NCBI RefSeq assembly: GCF_027111355.2
Contig: NZ_CP114291.2
Location: 3,596,001-3,660,000, forward strand
Origin: Flavobacterium eburneipallidum
GTDB lineage: Bacteria; Bacteroidota; Bacteroidia; Flavobacteriales; Flavobacteriaceae
Length of the DNA stretch: 64,000 bases
Reading direction: 5' to 3'
Part shown: positions 47,865 through 54,777 of the stretch, one piece after another
Numbering within the stretch: the first letter of the stretch is position 1
Layout: every line of letters starts with the position of its first letter
Notes under the pieces: generated by a model
Databases searched by the model: none
Told to the model about the DNA's origin: nothing
Seen by the model: only the letters and a program-made list of their open reading frames with translations
Made by a program: the position numbers and the translations under genes

Positions 47865-48866
47865 TTAGTCATTCAGCATTTTCCAAAGTTTATCTTTTAA
47901 ATCTGTCAAACCTTGTTGCGCAACAGATGAAATAAACATATAAGGAATATCTTTGAACTCTTTGTCTAATTGTATTTTCAATTCTGCTTTTAGTTCATCA
48001 TCAAGCATATCACATTTTGAGATTACCAAAAGACGTTCCTTATCAAGCATTTCAGGATTGTATTTTGTCAATTCATTCACCAAAATATCATATTCCCCTT
48101 TGATATCCGGCGTATCAACTGGAACCAAGAACAACAACGTCGAATTTCTTTCAATATGTCTTAAGAAATAATGACCAAGCCCTTTTCCTTCGGCAGCACC
48201 TTCAATAATTCCAGGAATATCAGCAATTACAAAAGACTGAAAATCTCTGTACGCCACGATTCCAAGATTTGGTTTTAAAGTCGTAAAAGGATAATCAGCA
48301 ATTTTTGGTTTCGCCGAAGTCAGAACAGACAATAAAGTTGATTTTCCTGCATTTGGAAAACCTACCAAACCTACGTCTGCCAAAACTTTAAGTTCTAGAA
48401 TCACGTCCATTTCCACACCAGGTAAACCTGGCTGGGCGTATCTTGGTGTTTGATTGGTCGAGCTTCTAAAGTGCCAGTTTCCTAGTCCTCCTTTACCTCC
48501 ACGAGAAAGAATTTGTTTTTCGCCATCTTCCGTAATTTCGAACAATACTTCTCCAGTTTCTTTGTCTTTCACAACAGTTCCTAACGGTACTTCAATGTAC
48601 TTATCTTCTCCATCAGCTCCTGTGCTTCGGTCACCTCCACCATCTCCGCCATGACCCGCTTTGATATGACGGGCAAATTTCAAATGAAACAAAGTCCAAA
48701 GTCCTTTATTTCCCACCAAATAAACGTGTCCTCCACGACCACCATCACCTCCATCCGGACCACCATATTGGATGAATTTTTCTCTATGCAAATGCGTAGA
48801 TCCTTTTCCTCCCTTTCCAGAAGAAACAAATATTTTAACGTAATCTACAAAATTTCCTTCTGTCAT
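47865..48866 (-). CDS. obgE: GTPase ObgE/CgtA
   Basis: This is an essential ribosome-assembly GTPase (333 aa). The glycine-rich Obg domain spans about residues 1-160 ([35 protein letters not shown]). The G domain follows: G1 GFPNAGKST (about 168-176), the switch region [12 protein letters not shown]3 DIPG in [19 protein letters not shown], and NKxD replaced by SKCD ([11 protein letters not shown]). There is no long C-terminal extension beyond the G domain. The start [14 protein letters not shown] is standard. It is monocistronic. Confidence 0.95.
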   Translation of the reverse strand: MTEGNFVDYVKIFVSSGKGGKGSTHLHREKFIQYGGPDGGDGGRGGHVYLVGNKGLWTLFHLKFARHIKAGHGGDGGGDRSTGADGEDKYIEVPLGTVVKDKETGEVLFEITEDGEKQILSRGGKGGLGNWHFRSSTNQTPRYAQPGLPGVEMDVILELKVLADVGLVGFPNAGKSTLLSVLTSAKPKIADYPFTTLKPNLGIVAYRDFQSFVIADIPGIIEGAAEGKGLGHYFLRHIERNSTLLFLVPVDTPDIKGEYDILVNELTKYNPEMLDKERLLVISKCDMLDDELKAELKIQLDKEFKDIPYMFISSVAQQGLTDLKDKLWKMLND

Positions 48867-48887
48867 TTTTTTTAGTATTCAGTTTTC

Positions 48888-48927
48888 AGTTTTCAGTGAT
48901 CAGTTTGCTTACTGAACACTAAAAACT
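48888..48927. repeat. Imperfect inverted repeat between obgE and the CBS-domain gene
   Basis: AGTTTTCAGTGATCAGT (48888-48904) and ACTGAACACTAAAAACT (48911-48927) are complementary at 15 of 17 positions with a 6-nt loop. The ACTGAACACT word is shared with the repeats at 7781-7815. It may double as the terminator of the adk-side unit. Confidence 0.55.
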
Positions 48928-48938
48928 GACCACTATTT

Positions 48939-50213
48939 TTACAGTTTTAAGGCTTTCACCGCCACTTTATCAATCTTCACGCCATCCATATCAATGACTT
49001 CTAACTCAAATTTTTGCCAAATCAACTTCTCTCCCTCTTTTGGAATACGGGAAAGTTCAGTCATTATTAATCCACTTACTGTGGTTACTTCGTAGTCATT
49101 GATTAATTCATCCAATTCGAAATAGGTCAGGAAATCATGTAGTGAATAATGTCCGTCCACCATCCAAGTTCCGTCTTCTCTTTCGATTAATTTGAAATCA
49201 TCTTTATAAAAATCAGAAGCATCACCAACCAAAGCTTCCAAAATGTCATTCAAAGTAATTATCCCCTGAAAAACACCATATTCATCCGAAACAAAAGCAT
49301 AATGAATTCCCGATTTTTTGAACTGTTCCAATGCTTTGTAGGCCGTGGTTTGTTCCATCATAAACGGGGCTTCAGTCATAATTTCGGGCAAATTGAAACT
49401 GCTGTTTTCAAAATGAGCGAAGATATTTTTCAAATTTACCACACCAACAATATCATCGTGATTTTCCCCATAAACTGGATAAATTGAATGCAATTCCTTA
49501 AGCATATATTCCTTAACTTGCTCTTTATTAGAATGCAATGGCAACAACACCACCGATTTTCTGTGGGTCATCAAGGAGTTTATTTTTCTATCTCCAATAT
49601 GAAAAACACGTTCCACAATATCCTGCTCAATTTCTTGTACTTCTCCACCTTCTGTACCTTCTTTGATGATGGCTTTGATTTCTTCTTCGGTTACTTTACC
49701 GTCGGCTGTGGGTTTTATTTGTAAAACATTCAATAAAAAATCAGTCGAACTGGTCAATAACCAAATAAAAGGCGCAGTAATAATCGAAACAATTTTCATA
49801 GGCAAAGCCACCGCTTTGGCTATGGCTTCGGGATGATTTAATCCAATCCGCTTTGGCAATAATTCTCCTAAAACCAAAGAGAAAAATGTCAAAACTACTA
49901 CCACTACTCCAACAGCAATTGAATCTGCAAAAGGGGTAAATGTTGGAATCGTTTTTATGAAATTCTCAACATCACTAGTTATTTTATCCCCAGAATAAAT
50001 ACCCGTCAAAATTCCGATAAGCGTGATTCCTATCTGAACTGTGGATAAAAATTTATTAGGTGAATTGGCCAGATCCAATGCAATTTGGGCATTTTTGTTG
50101 CCTTTTTTGGCGGAGGTTTCCAATCGGTTTTTTCGTGCCGAAATCAATGCGATTTCCGACATAGAAAAAACACCATTTAAGAGAATTAAAAAGAATATTA
50201 TTAAAACTTCCAT
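48939..50213 (-). CDS. Hemolysin-family / CNNM-CorC-type membrane protein with CBS domains
   Basis: This is an inner-membrane protein of 424 aa. The N-terminal CNNM (DUF21) domain has four hydrophobic segments at about residues 1-180 (ILLNGVFSMSEIALISARKN). Two CBS domains follow at about 205-330, after the linker HIGDRKINSLMTHRKSVVLL. A CorC/HlyC C-terminal domain (about 340-420) contains FELEVIDMDGVKIDKV. Relatives are linked to Mg2+/Co2+ efflux; the old name hemolysin is not informative. It starts 24 nt after the adk stop, so hpt, adk and this gene may share a transcript. Confidence 0.88.
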   Translation of the reverse strand: MEVLIIFFLILLNGVFSMSEIALISARKNRLETSAKKGNKNAQIALDLANSPNKFLSTVQIGITLIGILTGIYSGDKITSDVENFIKTIPTFTPFADSIAVGVVVVVLTFFSLVLGELLPKRIGLNHPEAIAKAVALPMKIVSIITAPFIWLLTSSTDFLLNVLQIKPTADGKVTEEEIKAIIKEGTEGGEVQEIEQDIVERVFHIGDRKINSLMTHRKSVVLLPLHSNKEQVKEYMLKELHSIYPVYGENHDDIVGVVNLKNIFAHFENSSFNLPEIMTEAPFMMEQTTAYKALEQFKKSGIHYAFVSDEYGVFQGIITLNDILEALVGDASDFYKDDFKLIEREDGTWMVDGHYSLHDFLTYFELDELINDYEVTTVSGLIMTELSRIPKEGEKLIWQKFELEVIDMDGVKIDKVAVKALKL

Positions 50214-50237
50214 AGTTGATTAGAAAACGTATGTTCC

Positions 50238-50810
50238 TTATAAACTTTCGATTACAGTGCTCAAACGCTCTGTAATTTCAGCTATAGAACCAATCCCATT
50301 TACTGGATAAAATTTATTTTGATTTGTATAATACTCCATCAAAGGAGCAGTTTTTTCATTGTATTCTTGGTAACGATTTCTGATTTTTTCTTCATCCTGA
50401 TCGTCTATTCTTCCGCTGGTTTTTCCTCTTTCCAATAGACGGGCAACCAAAATTTCATCGTCTGCTTCTAGGGCAATTGTAGCTGTAATACTTTGGTCTT
50501 TTCCTGCTAAAAAAACATCCAAAGCCTCTGCTTGAGCTATCGTTCTTGGAAAACCATCAAATAAAAACCCTTTGGAATCAGGATTTTTAGCAACCTCATC
50601 TTCTAACATTTTGATTGTTACTTCGTCTGGAACCAAATCTCCTTGCTCGATATAAGACTTTGCTAACTGACCTAAAGCGGTATCATTTTTCATATTGAAA
50701 CGAAAAATATCACCTGTTGAAAGATGTGTCAAATTGTATTTTCCTTTTAAAAACTCTGCTTGAGTTCCTTTTCCTGCTCCTGGTTTCCCAAATAAAACAA
50801 TGTTAATCAT
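50238..50810 (-). CDS. adk: Adenylate kinase (short LID form)
   Basis: This converts AMP + ATP to 2 ADP in the cytoplasm. The P-loop is GKPGAGKGTQ (8-17), and the AMP-binding region shows HLSTGDIFRFNM and FLFDGFPRTIAQAE. At 190 aa it is the short form, with a brief LID (ERGKTSGRIDDQDEEKIRNR) and no zinc-binding Cys set. It lies between hpt (35 nt upstream) and the CBS-domain gene, on the same strand, as part of a purine-salvage group. Confidence 0.97.
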   Translation of the reverse strand: MINIVLFGKPGAGKGTQAEFLKGKYNLTHLSTGDIFRFNMKNDTALGQLAKSYIEQGDLVPDEVTIKMLEDEVAKNPDSKGFLFDGFPRTIAQAEALDVFLAGKDQSITATIALEADDEILVARLLERGKTSGRIDDQDEEKIRNRYQEYNEKTAPLMEYYTNQNKFYPVNGIGSIAEITERLSTVIESL

Positions 50811-50845
50811 TTTTGTAATTGTAAGTTATGTAATGTATTAGTTTA

Positions 50846-51376
50846 TTATTCTTTCAGTTGATATATTTCGGGTAAATTTCTACCCAGCCCATCGTAGTCT
50901 AAACCATATCCCACGATGAATTTATTTGGAATTCTAATCCCGATGTAATCAATCTTAATATCTTGTTTATAAGCTTCTGGTTTGAAAAACAGGGTTGCTA
51001 TTTTAAAACGCTTCACATTTTGACTTTTAATTAAAGCCTTTAAAGCCACCAAAGTGTTTCCTGTATCGACAATATCTTCAATCAAAACCACCGAGCGACC
51101 AGATAAATCTTTGTCTAAACCCAGTAATTGTTTCACCTCATTTGTAGAAGTTGTCCCTTCATAAGAAGCCATTTTAACGAAACTCACTTGACAAGCTCCT
51201 TTATAATGTTTCATAAAATCGGACACCACCATAAAAGCTCCGTTCAAAACTCCAATAAAAACAGGTGTTTCTTCTGCAAAATCATCTTCTACCAATCGCG
51301 CTATCTGGGCAATTGCAAAATCGATTTCCTGTGCAGAAACAAACGGAACAAATTGTTTATCGTGGAGTTGAATCAC
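50846..51376 (-). CDS. hpt: Hypoxanthine phosphoribosyltransferase (GTG start)
   Basis: This salvages hypoxanthine (and usually guanine) with PRPP to IMP/GMP. The PRPP-binding signature is VVLIEDIVDTGNTL, and the loop FVKMASYEGTTSTNEVKQLL and the C-terminal GYGLDYDGLGRNLPEIYQL complete the fold (176 aa). The start codon is GTG at 51376: the codon two positions upstream is a stop (TGA), and the next in-frame Met is far inside the domain. It is divergent from the 51467 gene. Confidence 0.95.
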   Translation of the reverse strand: MIQLHDKQFVPFVSAQEIDFAIAQIARLVEDDFAEETPVFIGVLNGAFMVVSDFMKHYKGACQVSFVKMASYEGTTSTNEVKQLLGLDKDLSGRSVVLIEDIVDTGNTLVALKALIKSQNVKRFKIATLFFKPEAYKQDIKIDYIGIRIPNKFIVGYGLDYDGLGRNLPEIYQLKE

Positions 51377-51399
51377 TTTTCAGATTTAAAAATAATTGG

Positions 51400-51407
51400 C
51401 AAAGATA
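51400..51407 (-). promoter_or_regulatory. Candidate -7 box for hpt
   Basis: The minus strand reads TATCTTTG, 23 nt before the GTG start. The best -33 candidate (ATTG) is only 16 nt away. Confidence 0.4.
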
Positions 51408-51466
51408 GGGATTTCACTTTTGACAATTGATAATTGATTTGTACTTTTCAATCAAAATTAGAATGG

Positions 51467-52021
51467 ATGAATCCTGATTTCCAAAAAAGATTAGATTCTG
51501 TAACCGGATACAAAGACAGCAGGCAAAAATGTGCCGATGAAGTACTGGAAAATCCAGAGCTTTTCCCTGAATTGGTTCAGCTTTGTTTCCAAACTTCCAA
51601 CAAAAACATATCCAAAGCTTGTTGGGTTTTGGAATTGGTTTGCTATGAAAAACTGGAGTGGATTCAAGAGTATTTGGATTTTTTCTGTCCCAATATCAAA
51701 AACTTAACTGATGATGGCGCTCTTCGTTCTATTTCGAAAGTTTGTCTCTTATTGACTATTTTTCATTTCAAAAAAGCAGCAATTATACTTTCCGAAAATC
51801 AGTTGCAACAAATCACTGAAACTTGTTTCGATTGGCTAATCAAAGATACTAAAGTCGCTTCGAAATGTTATGCAATTCGTGCATTACATTTATTAGGTAA
51901 GCATTATGATTGGGTTTATCCAGAATTGAAAATTATTTTAGAAAAGGATTACATTCATCATTCTGCCGCTTATAAAGCCGTTGGAAAGGAAATTTTAAAG
52001 AAAATAAACCATCAAAAATAA
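51467..52021 (+). CDS. Conserved helical hypothetical protein next to hpt (184 aa)
   Basis: The start is the ATG at 51467 (MNPDFQKRLDSVTGYKDSRQ); a TTG 33 nt upstream could extend it but is less likely. The protein is all-alpha, with regular HEAT-like helices (KNISKACWVLELVCYEKLEW, SISKVCLLLTIFHFKKAAII, SKCYAIRALHLLGKHYDWVY). It has no signal peptide and no catalytic motif I recognise. Similar flavobacterial proteins have, to my memory, sometimes been labelled adenylosuccinate lyase, which this sequence does not support, since the fumarase/aspartase signature is absent. It is divergent from hpt. Confidence 0.7.
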   Translation: MNPDFQKRLDSVTGYKDSRQKCADEVLENPELFPELVQLCFQTSNKNISKACWVLELVCYEKLEWIQEYLDFFCPNIKNLTDDGALRSISKVCLLLTIFHFKKAAIILSENQLQQITETCFDWLIKDTKVASKCYAIRALHLLGKHYDWVYPELKIILEKDYIHHSAAYKAVGKEILKKINHQK

Positions 52022-52029
52022 TTATTACG

Positions 52030-52037
52030 TACATTTG
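52030..52037 (+). promoter_or_regulatory. Candidate -7 box of the toxin-antitoxin pair
   Basis: TACATTTG matches TAnnTTTG and lies 17 nt before the antitoxin ATG at 52055. The -33 region falls in the end of the previous gene and has no TTTG. Confidence 0.4.
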
Positions 52038-52054
52038 CAAAAAATACACGTGCT

Positions 52055-52318
52055 ATGAATACTAAACTCACATTATCGTTAGAAAAAACGGTTATTGAAG
52101 ATGCTAAAGCCTACGCTAAAGGCACTGGTCGAAGTTTGTCTGAAATGGTCGAAAATTATTTTAAAAGTTTGGTTGCAAAATCCAATAAAGACTATAATAA
52201 CAATGACGATGAGATTGATCCAAGCCTAAAAAAATTGGTTGGAATTATTGAATTACCACCTGATTTTGACATTAAAAAAGCGAGAGATGAGCACTACAAA
52301 GAGAAATACGGTTTATGA
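52055..52318 (+). CDS. Antitoxin-like DUF6364 / ribbon-helix-helix protein (87 aa)
   Basis: The N-terminal 45 residues form a ribbon-helix-helix fold: beta strand KLTLSLEKTVIEDAKAYA, then KGTGRSLSEMVENYFKSLVA. This is the DUF6364 pattern usually paired with PIN toxins. The C-terminal tail (residues 60-87), with DIKKARDEHYKEKYGL, probably wraps the toxin. Its stop codon overlaps the toxin start by 4 nt (ATGA), so translation is coupled. It probably represses its own promoter, as related antitoxins do (known of the class, not shown here). Confidence 0.85.
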   Translation: MNTKLTLSLEKTVIEDAKAYAKGTGRSLSEMVENYFKSLVAKSNKDYNNNDDEIDPSLKKLVGIIELPPDFDIKKARDEHYKEKYGL

Positions 52319-52731
52319 AAAATATTTTTATTGACATCAATATTTTAGTAGATGTATTTGCTAATAGGGAACCATTTGTTCATAAATCATTAGCAATTTA
52401 TAATTTGGCTACTAAAAGAAAAATAAAATTATATTCCTCTTCAAATACCATCACAACATTACATTATATTTTAAAAAAATCAATTTCTGAAGAAAAAACA
52501 AGATTGGCACTAGAGCACGTTATTGAATATGTATCTATTATTCCAGTAGATATCAATATCATCAAAAAAAGTTTAAAATCAAATCATAAAGACTTTGAAG
52601 ATGCTATTCAAATCATTTCAGCACAGTCCATTAATGACATGGATTGCATCGTCACAAGAAATTTAAAAGATTACAAAAATGCCGAAATAAATGTACTTTC
52701 TCCTGATGATTTTTTAAATACTTTAAACTAA
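52315..52731 (+). CDS. PIN-domain ribonuclease toxin (VapC-like, PIN_3 type)
   Basis: This 138-aa PIN domain is predicted to be a Mg2+-dependent RNase. The acidic residues are D7 (FIDINILVD), D96 (KDFEDAIQ) and D110 (MDCIVTRNLKDY). The central acidic residue of classical VapC is replaced by the SSSNTITTLHYILK stretch, as in the PIN_3 subfamily. It overlaps the antitoxin gene by 4 nt. The pair lies between a hypothetical gene and purK and is the only clear accessory module in the window. Confidence 0.87.
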   Translation: MKNIFIDINILVDVFANREPFVHKSLAIYNLATKRKIKLYSSSNTITTLHYILKKSISEEKTRLALEHVIEYVSIIPVDINIIKKSLKSNHKDFEDAIQIISAQSINDMDCIVTRNLKDYKNAEINVLSPDDFLNTLN

Positions 52732-52804
52732 AACAACTATTACAAGATAATGACACGAGCAAAACGACTGCATTTGACCGTAAAAAAAACAATAACTACA
52801 ACAA

Positions 52805-53956
52805 ATGAATTATTTCTCTTCTGATTTTAAATTAGGCATTCTTGGTGGCGGACAACTAGGCAAAATGCTGTTATCTGACACCCGAAAATTTGACATACAA
52901 ACTTATGTTTTGGATCCAAGCGAGGAAGCCCCTTGCAAAATTGCTTGCAATCACTTTTTTCAAGGCGATTTAATGGATTTTGAAACCGTTTATAATTTTG
53001 GCAAACAAGTCGATGTTTTGACTTTCGAAATTGAATTGGTCAATCTGGAAGCATTGGAAAAATTGGAAAACGAAGGCAAAAAAGTATATCCTTCGCCAAA
53101 AACCTTGAAATTGATTCAAAATAAAGGAATCCAAAAAGAGTTTTATGCCAAAAATAATATTCCAACAGCACCTTTCGAAAAATTTGAAAATCTCGAAAAT
53201 CTAAAATCTAATGTCACATCGAGCGCAGTCGAGATGCCTTTCGTTTGGAAATGCACTGAATTTGGTTATGACGGAAATGGTGTAAAAATTGTTCGAACAC
53301 TGCAAGATTTAGATAATTTACCCAACGTAGAATGTATTGCCGAAGAAATGGTTCCCTTCAAAAATGAATTGGCCGTTATCGTTTGTCGCAATCCGTCAGG
53401 TGAAATCAAAACTTATCCTGTTGTCGAAATGGAATTCCATCCCGAAGCCAACCAAGTGGAATATGTAATTTGCCCTGCTCGTATCGACGAAAAAGTTGCC
53501 GAAAAAGCCAGAGCCATTGCATTGGAAGTTTCTAAAAAATTTAATCACGTTGGTCTTTTGGCAGTAGAAATGTTCCAAACAGAAAGCGATGAAATTTTGG
53601 TAAACGAAGTCGCTCCGCGCCCTCATAATTCAGGACATTACAGCATCGAAGCCAGTTATACTTCGCAATTCGAAAACCATTTGCGTGCCATTTTGGATTT
53701 ACCTTTAGGAAATACAAATAGCAAAGCCGTTGGAATTATGGTCAATCTTACCGGAGCCGAAGGTTTTTCTGGAGATGTGATTTATGAAAACATCGAAACC
53801 ATTTTAGGCTGGAATGGTGTTACGCCTCACATCTACGGAAAAAAACAAACACGTCCTTTCAGAAAAATGGGACACGTTACCATAGTAAATGAAGATATTG
53901 TCGTAGCGAGAAAAATTGCAGAGGATGTAAAGAATACAATAAGAGTGATTGCATAA
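52805..53956 (+). CDS. purK: N5-carboxyaminoimidazole ribonucleotide synthase
   Basis: This ATP-grasp enzyme (383 aa) carboxylates AIR to N5-CAIR in purine synthesis; PurE, encoded 221 nt downstream, uses the product. The N-terminal preATP-grasp domain begins KLGILGGGQLGKMLLSDTRK. The ATP-grasp core includes FVWKCTEFGYDGNGVKIV and VNEVAPRPHNSGHYSIEA. The linker before that core (residues about 137-146, NVTSSAVEMP) is encoded by a palindromic-repeat-like sequence at 53213-53236, which seems to have inserted in frame. Confidence 0.96.
   Translation: MNYFSSDFKLGILGGGQLGKMLLSDTRKFDIQTYVLDPSEEAPCKIACNHFFQGDLMDFETVYNFGKQVDVLTFEIELVNLEALEKLENEGKKVYPSPKTLKLIQNKGIQKEFYAKNNIPTAPFEKFENLENLKSNVTSSAVEMPFVWKCTEFGYDGNGVKIVRTLQDLDNLPNVECIAEEMVPFKNELAVIVCRNPSGEIKTYPVVEMEFHPEANQVEYVICPARIDEKVAEKARAIALEVSKKFNHVGLLAVEMFQTESDEILVNEVAPRPHNSGHYSIEASYTSQFENHLRAILDLPLGNTNSKAVGIMVNLTGAEGFSGDVIYENIETILGWNGVTPHIYGKKQTRPFRKMGHVTIVNEDIVVARKIAEDVKNTIRVIA
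53213..53236. repeat. Palindromic-repeat-like sequence inside purK
   Basis: ATCGAGCGCAGTCGAGAT is an imperfect palindrome (TCGA...TCGA), markedly more GC-rich than its surroundings, flanked by GTCAC on the left. It encodes part of a surface linker of PurK in frame. It resembles dispersed intergenic repeats I recall from Flavobacteriaceae. Confidence 0.6.
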
Positions 53957-54162
53957 ATGGATATATTAGATTTTATTATAAATTTATTGAATCTTACTGA
54001 TTCAGAAAATCTTGTAAAAAAAAATTGGAATATTTTCTCTGATAAAAATGAATATTTAGGAGAAAGAATAATTAGCTTTTTTCTTTCATTTTATTAATTG
54101 CACTTTATCTATTTCTAATAACATTTACATTTTATATAATCTATTATTTATTTTTCAAATAA
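53957..54162 (+). pseudogene. Small membrane-protein ORF, apparently frameshifted at a T-run
   Basis: An ATG at 53957, right after the purK stop, opens a 46-codon frame (MDILDFIINLLNLTDSENLV ... ERIISFFLSFY) ending at 54097. One extra T in the six-T run at 54077-54082 would switch to the frame that continues SFILLIALYLFLITFTFYII and stops at 54160-54162. That gives a 68-residue protein with one C-terminal membrane helix. The run plus the following C (TTTTTTC) is also a possible slippery site. Family unknown. Whether it is a relic, a sequencing artefact or a slippage gene is open. Confidence 0.45.
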
Positions 54163-54177
54163 AAACAATAAAAACAA

Positions 54178-54663
54178 ATGAGCAAAGTAGCCGTAATAAT
54201 GGGAAGCATATCCGATATGCCCGTAATTCAAGAAGCAATTGACATCCTGAAAGGATTTGATATAGAAACAGAAGTCGATATTGTTTCGGCACACAGAACA
54301 CCCGAAAAACTATTTGATTTCAGTAAAAACGCCCACACACGCGGTATTTCGGTAATTATTGCAGGTGCTGGCGGGGCGGCACATTTACCTGGAATGGTAG
54401 CCTCGATGTCACCGCTTCCAGTAATTGGGGTTCCTGTAAAATCAAGTAACTCTATCGATGGTTGGGATTCAGTTTTGTCAATTTTACAAATGCCAGGAGG
54501 TGTTCCTGTCGCAACTGTTGCTTTAAATGGTTCTAAAAATGCAGGTATTTTGGCCGCTCAAATCATCGGAAGCTCGGACAAATGCGTTTTAGACAAAATC
54601 ATAGCTTACAAAGAAGGATTGAAAGCAGCTGTAAATAAAGCAGCAGAAGGTTTAAAAAAATAA
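54178..54663 (+). CDS. purE: N5-carboxyaminoimidazole ribonucleotide mutase (class I PurE)
   Basis: This 161-aa enzyme rearranges N5-CAIR to CAIR, the step after PurK. GSISDMPVIQEAIDILKGF and VDIVSAHRTPEKLFDF carry the conserved Ser, Asp and catalytic His. GAGGAAHLPGMVASMSPLPV and the central MPGGVPVATVALNGSKNAGI complete the signature. It is cytoplasmic and octameric in the family. It probably belongs to the purK operon despite the 221-nt gap holding a small ORF. Confidence 0.97.
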   Translation: MSKVAVIMGSISDMPVIQEAIDILKGFDIETEVDIVSAHRTPEKLFDFSKNAHTRGISVIIAGAGGAAHLPGMVASMSPLPVIGVPVKSSNSIDGWDSVLSILQMPGGVPVATVALNGSKNAGILAAQIIGSSDKCVLDKIIAYKEGLKAAVNKAAEGLKK

Positions 54664-54693
54664 AAAAAAATTCACGGAGATTCACAAAGCAAA

Positions 54694-54741
54694 CACAAAG
54701 CTTCGCAAAGAATAATTCAAAAAACTTTGCGAAGCTCTGTG
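54694..54741. repeat. Imperfect inverted repeat after purE (AAGCTTCGCAAAG family)
   Basis: CACAAAGCTTCGCAAAG (54694-54710) and CTTTGCGAAGCTCTGTG (54725-54741) are complementary at 16 of 17 positions, with a 14-nt loop. A further related word, GCGAAACTTTGCGT, follows at about 54750-54763. A T-run after the right arm (CTTTTTAG) means it may act as the purE terminator. Confidence 0.65.
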
Positions 54742-54777
54742 TCTTTTTAGCGAAACTTTGCGTAACACAAAAACACT

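Noticed and set aside
51467..52021. Adenylosuccinate lyase annotation for the gene next to hpt
   Set aside because: The 184-residue helical protein has none of the fumarase/aspartase-superfamily signature and is far too short.
52732..52804. Small ORF from ATG 52750 (MTRAKRLHLTV...)
   Set aside because: It has 24 codons, overlaps the purK start out of frame, and has no supporting signal.
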